Positions 15,774 to 24,000 of a DNA stretch of 39,879 bases are shown here, in pieces. The DNA comes from a virus: IMG/VR virus record IMGVR_UViG_3300009506_000094, positions 1 through 39,879 of that record; one strand, written 5' to 3'. Each line of letters begins with the position of its first letter. The first letter of the stretch is position 1. The notes below the pieces were generated by a model. The model did not search any database. It had not been told where the DNA came from and worked only from the letters and a program-made list of their open reading frames with translations. The position numbers and the translations under genes are program-made.

Positions 15774-18700
15774 ATGGGGAATATGTTCCTCGACGAATTC
15801 GGTGTACAGGATGAAGACCTGTACACTAATAATGCACAAGACGAAGAAATGGACACGGGCCTCGCGCCCGCTGCGCCTGCTTCGACGGGCAATCTTTTCC
15901 TGGATGAGTTCGGTGCAGAGGAACCGCCGGCCCCCGTCGCCCCCATTTCCCCCGAAGAAGAAGATCCGACCTGGCAGGACTACGGTCGCATGGTCATGTC
16001 TGGCGGCGCCCAGATCGGCCAGGGCGTCGGCTGGCTCCTGGAGAAAGCCGGGCTCGATGTCGGCACCGCCATCAAGGAGCGCTCCGCAGAGAGCGCCAGA
16101 GCGTGGATGGAGGACAGCCTCAGCTCCATAGGCCTGGACCAGAAAGGTATCTCTCAGCAGGCCAGGGAGGCGCTGCAGACGGAATTCCTGGGCGAAGGCT
16201 CCATGGGCAACAAGTGGAGCAAAGCCAAGCTGACCGCGGCGAGCTCGCTCCTGGGCACCATGGCTGGTATGGGCCTGGGTGGCGCGCTTACGAAAGGCAT
16301 TACCGCCACGATGCGCCTGGAGGCCGGCACCGCGGCAGCCCGTGCTGCGGCCGCCACAGGCTATGGTCTTGGCGAGGCAGGCGTAGCCGCCCCCTCCGCG
16401 GGCGCTGCCACGCAGCAGGCCGTGGAGCAGATGTCCCTGGACCAGCTCAAGCAGGAGCCCGCATTCCAGGCCGCCTATGAGGCGTTCCCCGATCTCCCGG
16501 AAACCGAGCGCGTCGCCAAGGCGAAGTCCGTGATAGCGGATGCTGCTGCCGGCAAGGCTGCCGCCCTGACGTTGCTGTCCACCTTCGTGCTCAGCGCGCC
16601 GTTCTCGTCCACGATTGGCAAGGCTGCCGGCGTTATCCCGGGAACCGGGCGCGTGGCTGGAGCGGTCAAGGGCGCTGCCGAGGAAGCGACCCAGGAATTC
16701 CTTCAGTCCGGTGCCGAGCAGCTGGCGCAGAACTACGCCGTGCGCGAAGAGGCGTACAGCAAACAGGCTCTGGGCGAGGATGTCCTGGAGCAGGCCGTGG
16801 GCGGCGCAGCTGCCGGTGGCATGATGGGCGGCGTTATGGGCGGCGTGACTGGCGCCGAAGCCGAGGAGCCGGGTCCCGGCCCCCTCGACGATCTGACCGC
16901 CGACGAATTGAAAGGCCGGGTCGACGCGACCAAGGCGGCGCGCAACGACCAGATCCGCCAGGCGCAGGAAGCTGCCAAGCAGGGAGCCGCCGATGCCGGC
17001 GCCGATCCCCTTGAGCAGGAGATCGCTGCAGCCCAGGCCGGCGCGGCATTCAGCAAAGAGTTCCAGCCCGAGCTGGACCGGCTGAACCGCCTGTGGAATC
17101 AGCGCCTCGCCGCCGACGAGGAGGCGCGCTACTTCGAGGAGCAGCAGAAGGAAGATGCTAAACGAGCTGAGATACAAGCCGCAGCTGCAAAGCGCTATGA
17201 AGAAGGACTGGCTCAGATTGAGCAGGAGCGCCAGGCTGCTGCAGAGCAAAAGGCAATGGCTGAGAAGGTGGTCACTGGCGCGGCCGGCGTCAAGCAAGCC
17301 GCGGTCGCTGAGGAGGGAAGACAAGCTGAAGAGGCCAAGGCCGTCGCGGAGAAGCAGCGTCGGATCGAGAAGGCCGACATGCAGATGCGCAAACTGCGCC
17401 GCATGCGGCAGGCCAAAGGGCTCGAGCCCAAGACCGATGAAGGACTGCCGTCGATTTCTCCTGCCCCTTCCGCGGCGGAGGTTCAGGCCTTCAAAGGTAA
17501 GCGTGCACCGTCTACCGCCATGGCTGAGGCTTTCACTCGGGCAGCGGAGACCGCGGCTACATCTCCGACAAATGAACTTCCGGCGCCGACTGCGAAACAG
17601 ATCGAGGCTGGCAATTACAAGAAGGGCCACGCAAAAGTTCAGGGGCTCGATGTTACGATAGAGAACCCGGCGGGAAGTACCCGGGAAGGCCCCGGCTGGT
17701 CCAACAAAATGAAGGACCACTACGGCTACATCAAGCGCACCTCCAGCGCGGAGGGCGAAACAGAGCAGCTCGACGCTTTCATTGGGGAAGACCATGCAAG
17801 CGAGACAGCGTTCGTCGTCGACCAGCTGAACCAGGAAACTGGAGAGTTCGACGAGCATAAGGTAATGTTGGGATATCCGAATCAGTTCGCGGCCATCCGG
17901 GCATACAAACGGAACTTCCCCAAAGGGTGGAAGACCGGCAAGGTGACTGCCATGCCGATGGCCGAGTTCAAGCAGTGGATCAAGACGGGAGACATGACCC
18001 GGCCACTGCAGAAGATTGCGAGGCCTTCGCCGGTAGTTCCTGCAACCCAGGAGCAATTTGAGGAGGTGATCCAAGCCAAGACCCGAAAGGAAGGGCGTAG
18101 GCCTCGCATCCTATTCCGTCAGGGCGAAGAGACCGACAACGAAGCCGTGGCCCGCCAGTACTTCGACGACAAAGCAATCGAAGACGCCAAGCAGCAGAAC
18201 TATAAGAGCCGCGAGAAGCTGGTGTACATGAGCCCGGATCAGTTCCTGACCATGGCCGAGCGCCTGCGCTTCCCCGATCAGCAGAAAGAGAAAGAGGTCC
18301 GCATGGTCCTCGACCAGTTCGGCGAGCGGTGGAACTCCGTGCCGATCCTCGGCTTCCTGAATGAAGGCAACGTCGCTCAGACTGTGGCGCACGAAGGCCG
18401 GCACCGCGCCATGGAGCTGAAGCGCCGCGGCGTGAAGACCATGCCTGTCCGTCTGATCTCCCAGGAAGGCGGGCCCGCCGGCGCGATCCGCTGGGACGAA
18501 CACATGGAAGACAACCGGCCGCTGCCGCTCGTGATGAGGGGGCAGAGCGGGGGCGAGATCCCGTTCCCTGTAACGCAGGACGTTACAGAGACTCAGCCCG
18601 CGATCACCAGGCCTGACATGAAAGTCATCTCCCGCCAGGCAGACGATGCTCTGCGTGGCTTGCCGCGCGCAATCAAGACCGTCGACGGCCCGAAGATCCG

Positions 18701-21005
18701 CGGTCCCTGGAAGAAAGCCATGGACGTGGCCAAGCAGTACATGAAGGACGCCGGCCTGGAGTACAGGCAGCAGGGTGCCTACGTCAAAGTCGACACCGCC
18801 AGGGCGGAGCGCATCGCTGCCGAGTTCGACAAGATGAAGCACGAGCCCAACAATCCGGAGGTCAAGGCGGCCTACCGCGCCATGATCGACGAGACCGTGG
18901 CCCAGTACAAAGCTATCCTCAAGAGCGGATTAAAGGTCGAGTTCGTCCCTGAAGGGCAGCCCGATCCCTACTACAGCCCCCAGGGCGCCATCGATGACCT
19001 GGTGCAGAACAATCACCTGTGGGTCTTCTCGACCCGGCAGGGCTTTGGCACGGACGAGGCGTTCGATCCGACTGGCAATCCGATGCTCGAAGAGACCGAG
19101 TTCACGGTATCCGGGCAGAAGGCTCTGGCCAACGACATCTTCCGCATCGTGCACGACTACTTCGGCCACGCCAAAGAGGGCGTTGGCTTCCGCGCTGCCG
19201 GCGAAGAGAATGCCTGGCGGGCGCACTCCGCCATGTTCAGCCCGCTCGCTCAGCGCGCTCTGACCACCGAGACCCGGGGCCAGAATTCCTGGTTGAACTA
19301 CGGCCCGTATGGCAAGTCGAACAGGACAGCGAAGACTGAGGAGACTCACTTCGCCGATCAGAAGATCGGCCTGCTTCCCGAATGGGTGGCTCTCGACGGC
19401 CTGGACGACAAGGGCTACGAGAAACTGGAGTTGCCCCCGCGCTCGACTGCCGAGCTGGCCACTGCCCTTCGCAAGGAGGGCGGGTTCAGCGCGGACCCGG
19501 AGACCGGGGTAGCGGTTACCGAAGGTTACGCTGTTGGTATCGGCGCCGAGGAGAGCATCCGCGGATACGCCGGTGAGATGTTTATCGATGGCTACCGCCG
19601 CCGGCACGCAGAGGAGCTGGCGCAGCCAGGCCATGTGCTGGGTGGATGGTTCTACAATGGCGAAAGTTACCTGGACGTTTCTCGCATCTTTGCTGAGACC
19701 CCTGAAGGTCTGGCAGCTGCGACTGCGCTCGCCAAGAAGAACCGCGAGAAAGCTATCATGCAGCTCAGCAACACCAACGAGATCACGATGGAGTACACGG
19801 CAGAGGAGCTGGCTGAACCGGTCGAAGGCGATACGGTCGAAGCAGTGCACTACAGCCACTACCAGGATCTCAGCACTCTCGAGGGAGCCAAGTACGGCAC
19901 CGGGATCAAGGGCGAGGAAGCGGCGCGTCTAGCCTACCCTGGCTTCGAGGACATCGTGCCGCGCGTCTACTTCTACACTGGCAAGTTCCGCAAGGAAGCA
20001 GGCCTGGGCCCCCACGAGTACCGGTGGAAGCAGGCACGGTTGTATGACGCCGGCAAGGACACCATGCGGTACCGCGACCAGGCCCGGAAAATGGCCTTCG
20101 AGGCAGGCTTCCCGAACGGCGACACGAAAGCGGTGGCCAACTTCTTCGACCGCCTAGTCAAGGAAGCAGGCTACGCCGGCGTGTATGTTCCCGAGATGAA
20201 CGGCACCGGCTATGTCTTCGGTGACGTTCACCCCAACATCGAGAAGGAAGTCCTGGATCTCCTGCGGCTGCGCGAGGGGGCCCTGCAGGAGCGGACGATC
20301 ACGCCGTTCGAAGTGCGTGCCATCGTCAACGCCATCCAGGCACAGCTGCCCCTGCTCAATGTGCAGGTCGTCAACGACGCCACCGAGCTACCGACAGAGT
20401 TCTACAACGAGCTGGTCCGCATGAACCGGCTCAACTCCAAAGGCTTCTACGACATCGCAAGCGGCGAGATCTACATCCTGGCGAGCAACGCCTCTTCCCT
20501 GAAGGACGTGACCAGCACGATCCTGCACGAGGGCGTGGCTCACAAGGGCCTCCGGTATCTCCTGGGCCCCGATCTGCCGGCGCTCCTGGACGACGTGTTC
20601 GCCAACGCGGACCCGCGCGGCCTCTACGAGATCGCCCGCCGGTACCGCCTGGACGTCAACGACGCGGCCGACAAGCGCACCATCGCCGAGGAGTACATCG
20701 CCCATCTTGCTGAAAGAAATATAGATTCGAATATCCTTCAAAAAGTGGTGGACGCGGTGCGCCGTGTGCTGCGAGATCTGGGACTGGTGCATGCCTGGAC
20801 CGATGCCGACATCCGCGCGCTGCTTCGGTCTACCAGGGCCACCTTGCGTTCTACGAAGCCTTTGTCTAAAATCAAGATTCCCAGTGACCTGAAGGTCACG
20901 AAGGAAGGAGACGTCGAGGAGGTACTGCAGACGGCCGATGTCGCGATCCGGCAAATGGATAAGCGACTCAAGGTGTTACAGCAACTTATTACGTGCGTCG
21001 GATAA
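15774..21005 (+). CDS. Giant polyvalent virion protein 1 (InPase-like, ParB-like, ART-like and zincin segments)
   Basis: This 1743-aa protein has features of the large polyvalent proteins described by Aravind and colleagues, which are ejected with phage DNA. The N-terminal third is Ala/Gly-rich helical, with a coiled coil at about 375-570. At about 610-740 is a segment resembling the phage inorganic-pyrophosphatase-like (InPase) domain (GWSNKMKDHYGYIKR; EQLDAFIGED; HKVMLGYPNQFAAIRAY). At about 780-910 is a ParB-like segment with HEGRHR at 873-878. At 960-1215 a domain contains VHDYFGHAKEGVGFR (His1127, His1132). At about 1355-1490 is an ART-like segment (VEAVHYSHYQDLSTLEG, His1359). At about 1505-1640 is a zincin-like segment with HEGVAHKGLR (His1585, Glu1586, His1590). 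It probably acts in the host cytoplasm early in infection. Domain names are by eye; the presence of several enzymatic segments is secure, their activities are not. Confidence 0.75.
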   Translation: MGNMFLDEFGVQDEDLYTNNAQDEEMDTGLAPAAPASTGNLFLDEFGAEEPPAPVAPISPEEEDPTWQDYGRMVMSGGAQIGQGVGWLLEKAGLDVGTAIKERSAESARAWMEDSLSSIGLDQKGISQQAREALQTEFLGEGSMGNKWSKAKLTAASSLLGTMAGMGLGGALTKGITATMRLEAGTAAARAAAATGYGLGEAGVAAPSAGAATQQAVEQMSLDQLKQEPAFQAAYEAFPDLPETERVAKAKSVIADAAAGKAAALTLLSTFVLSAPFSSTIGKAAGVIPGTGRVAGAVKGAAEEATQEFLQSGAEQLAQNYAVREEAYSKQALGEDVLEQAVGGAAAGGMMGGVMGGVTGAEAEEPGPGPLDDLTADELKGRVDATKAARNDQIRQAQEAAKQGAADAGADPLEQEIAAAQAGAAFSKEFQPELDRLNRLWNQRLAADEEARYFEEQQKEDAKRAEIQAAAAKRYEEGLAQIEQERQAAAEQKAMAEKVVTGAAGVKQAAVAEEGRQAEEAKAVAEKQRRIEKADMQMRKLRRMRQAKGLEPKTDEGLPSISPAPSAAEVQAFKGKRAPSTAMAEAFTRAAETAATSPTNELPAPTAKQIEAGNYKKGHAKVQGLDVTIENPAGSTREGPGWSNKMKDHYGYIKRTSSAEGETEQLDAFIGEDHASETAFVVDQLNQETGEFDEHKVMLGYPNQFAAIRAYKRNFPKGWKTGKVTAMPMAEFKQWIKTGDMTRPLQKIARPSPVVPATQEQFEEVIQAKTRKEGRRPRILFRQGEETDNEAVARQYFDDKAIEDAKQQNYKSREKLVYMSPDQFLTMAERLRFPDQQKEKEVRMVLDQFGERWNSVPILGFLNEGNVAQTVAHEGRHRAMELKRRGVKTMPVRLISQEGGPAGAIRWDEHMEDNRPLPLVMRGQSGGEIPFPVTQDVTETQPAITRPDMKVISRQADDALRGLPRAIKTVDGPKIRGPWKKAMDVAKQYMKDAGLEYRQQGAYVKVDTARAERIAAEFDKMKHEPNNPEVKAAYRAMIDETVAQYKAILKSGLKVEFVPEGQPDPYYSPQGAIDDLVQNNHLWVFSTRQGFGTDEAFDPTGNPMLEETEFTVSGQKALANDIFRIVHDYFGHAKEGVGFRAAGEENAWRAHSAMFSPLAQRALTTETRGQNSWLNYGPYGKSNRTAKTEETHFADQKIGLLPEWVALDGLDDKGYEKLELPPRSTAELATALRKEGGFSADPETGVAVTEGYAVGIGAEESIRGYAGEMFIDGYRRRHAEELAQPGHVLGGWFYNGESYLDVSRIFAETPEGLAAATALAKKNREKAIMQLSNTNEITMEYTAEELAEPVEGDTVEAVHYSHYQDLSTLEGAKYGTGIKGEEAARLAYPGFEDIVPRVYFYTGKFRKEAGLGPHEYRWKQARLYDAGKDTMRYRDQARKMAFEAGFPNGDTKAVANFFDRLVKEAGYAGVYVPEMNGTGYVFGDVHPNIEKEVLDLLRLREGALQERTITPFEVRAIVNAIQAQLPLLNVQVVNDATELPTEFYNELVRMNRLNSKGFYDIASGEIYILASNASSLKDVTSTILHEGVAHKGLRYLLGPDLPALLDDVFANADPRGLYEIARRYRLDVNDAADKRTIAEEYIAHLAERNIDSNILQKVVDAVRRVLRDLGLVHAWTDADIRALLRSTRATLRSTKPLSKIKIPSDLKVTKEGDVEEVLQTADVAIRQMDKRLKVLQQLITCVG

Positions 21006-21049
21006 TTTAATGGAGTTACGTTCCGCTGACCGTGCCACACGGAGGTGTT

Positions 21050-24000
21050 ATGAGTTCTCTTTCAGGCTGTATCCGCAAAGCGGGTAAGGCGCTAAACAAG
21101 GCAGACGCCGACGCAATCAAGGATATCTACAACGAGTTTCTGCAGAGCGGCGTGCCGCAGCAGGAAGCCGCCAGCCAGGCCATCGAGGAATACCTGGCCG
21201 ATCTCCAGCAAGAGCGTGAAGGACTTATCGATCTGGCCGAGAAGGCCGGAGGCGACGTGTCGGCTTTTCGCGGCGGCATCCGCCTGGCGCAGCCCGACAA
21301 GAACGGCGAGCTTGCCGCGGAGCTCTCCATCATCAAGCACCTGTATGGTGGCGAAGCGCTGCCAGGTCTGGACAAAAAGAAGAACAACGCCCGTAACTTC
21401 GCAAAATATCTGAGCAAGCGCGCCCGCAAACTGAACCGCGGCAAGCCGCTAGATGCTCCAACTCCTCGGAACAAAGACATAATCTCCGAGGCTATGTATC
21501 TCGAGACCGTGGCTGCCATGAAGCAGACCGGCCACGCCGGTACCTGGTACTCCGACACGCTGCGCGAAGCGGTAGCTGTCGCCGGGCTCCTGCATCCCGA
21601 GATAACCACCGACCCCCTGGCCCGTTCCGCCTTTATCTTCGCCGTCGCTGTCACCTCCAATGGCGCCACGGTCGGCGACAACACGGTGCACGCCGAGGAG
21701 ATCTACTCCCTCTACAAGAAGAACGGCAAAATGCCGATCAAGGGATACGGCGATGTCGGCGAGGCGATGAAGAAAGCCTTCAAACTTTACAATGAGTTAG
21801 AGGATAAGTGGGGCAGCGCGGTCCTGGCAGATTTCATGCACACCGAATTCACGGTGGGCGAGCTCAAACTCCTGGGCCTGGAAGTCAGCGGCGAGAATGT
21901 AGACACCCACGTTTACGGCAGCGCGGTATTCGGCCCCAAGATTGGCCAGGGATTCCTGCAGAACCTGAGCGGGAACTTCGAGCCCCTGACCATGGACCGG
22001 TGGTGGATGCGTACCTGGGGCCGCATGGTTGGCAACCTGGCGCCGGAGGGCATGAGCGCAGCCGAGGGCCAGGCCGAGAAGCTGAGATCCATCCTCCCGG
22101 ATAACGAGACAAAGATCCAGGGAATGGGCTATACTGTTGAAGAGCTGCAGGAAAGCGATGCCAAGCTGCTGCAGTTCGCGGCCCGTATCCACAGGGAGTA
22201 TGCACGGGGCGGATTCAAGGAAAAGACCGACCTGAATAAGATGGCGAAGAATCTGGACAACGCCGTCCACGATCCGGTCGTAGCGCCACGGAACGGTACG
22301 GAGCGTGCCTGGATTCGCGAGGTAGTCGCGGAGGCCCGCCGTAAACTGAAGGAGCGTGGCTTCAATGTCGACACCGCGTCGCTGCAAGCCTTGCTCTGGT
22401 ATCCCGAGAAACAGTTCTACCTGGAAAACGGAGTCGGAAATGAACGAGCAAAACCCACAGACTACTCGCAGGAGTTTCAACGCCTCGCCGCTCAGCGAGG
22501 AATCCCTCAATCCCGAATTGACGGTGCAGTCGCCAGCGCTCGGGCGGGACAACCTGCAGGAGCTGCAGGACCTGGCGGAGCACAAGCCGGCAAGCTCGGC
22601 AAAAGTACGCGCGCTCTTGCTGCAGAAGCACGGCAGCAGCTCCTCCAAGAGGCTGCGGCCGCAGACGTCCGAGCTTTCCCCAAGGCAGCTTACACCCGCC
22701 GAGCACCAAAAAGCAGTCAACGATTTGTAAACGAAGCGGCCGTCGTTGCGGTCTTAAAACCGGCCATCAAGGTGCGCAACACCTTGGAGAAAGCCGGCCT
22801 GGCCGCCCCCGAATTCCTGGAGATGGCGCCGTCTGAACAGGCCGCTGCGAACTTCTTCGCTGCAGCCAAGGCGGCAAAAGTCTCCAAGCGTCAACTGTTT
22901 AAGCCCGATGAGTACGAGATGATGCGGACCTTCATCACGGAGGACGGGTCCGCAGGCTTCGCTCTGCGCGGCGACGAAGTGGTCTCCATATTCAAGGACA
23001 AAAAAGCGGACATGCGCGGCGTGTCCCAGGCCATAGCGCGCCTGGCAATCGACCAGGGCGGCCGGTGGACCCGCACGGATAACAAGCTGCACGCCCACCT
23101 GCTCAGCGCCCAGGGCTTCAGAGCGGCCGCCAGGACGGCGGACGAGACGTACCTGGTGTTCGACCGCAGTCTGGTGAAGCCGTACAACACGGGCGACGGC
23201 GTGGCCGTACAGACGCCCTCAGAGGCCGAGGCGCTGACGCTACAGGAAGTCTACGACCTGGAGCCCCGGAATTACCCGGAGGGCTCTATCCGCCTGAGAT
23301 TGGAGGAGGAGCCGAACCCGATCACGGACGAGCAGCCCGATAACCCGCTATCCCAGATCACGAAGATCGCCGCCACCTGGGAGGACCAGGCATTCAATGG
23401 CCCGAACAGCGCCCGCACGATCCGCCAGACAATGTCCGACATGGCAGTGGGTACCAACGCCAAGAACCTGGAGCGGGTCCTGGGAGCCATCCCCCGCCGC
23501 AACCTGCGCGACTTCGTGTCGCAGACCGCGATGCCGGCGGTCACGGATTACATCCGCCTGGCAAACCGCATGGACGGCCGGCGCAACGAGCTCCTGGCGC
23601 AGTACGAAGAGATCGGCGAGCGGTGGACCAGCTACGTCTCCAAGAACAAGACCCAGGCGCGCACGCTCGGCGAGTTGATGCACGCCGCCACGATTGCAGG
23701 AGTGGACCCGGCGGCTCCGTATAAACCGCTCAAGGCCACGCTGAAGACTGATGCCGACAAGGCCGCGGACGCCAAGCGTCGGGGCGACCACCGCATCCTG
23801 AAGCGCTGGTACGATAGCCTGGACCAGGAAGGCCGGGAGATCTACAAGGCCGTGCGCAACTCATACTCCACTCAGAGGCAGAGCGTCGAGGTGGCCCTGA
23901 GCGCCCGTATCCAGGCGTCCCAGGCAGACCCCGCCGTCAAGCGCTCCCTTCTGACCGAGCTGCGCAAGCGGTTCGAGGCCAGCCGTGTGTCTGGCCCATA

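Noticed and set aside
17155-17661. 168-codon + strand frame inside giant protein 1 as a second overprinted gene
   Set aside because: It reads as Arg/Ser/Leu-rich shadow of a normal coiled coil, and its start codon has no convincing ribosome-binding site. The host frame keeps its expected composition, unlike the case at 22440-22730.
15603-18074. 823-codon antisense frame opposite the first giant protein
   Set aside because: Same cause: a G/C-rich shadow of the coiled-coil region. Its leucine-rich translation mirrors Glu/Gln/Lys-rich sense codons and there is no start signal.
21032-21049. GTG at 21032 as start of giant protein 2
   Set aside because: It would place the good ribosome-binding site GGAGGTG inside the coding region; the ATG at 21050 directly after that site is the better start.
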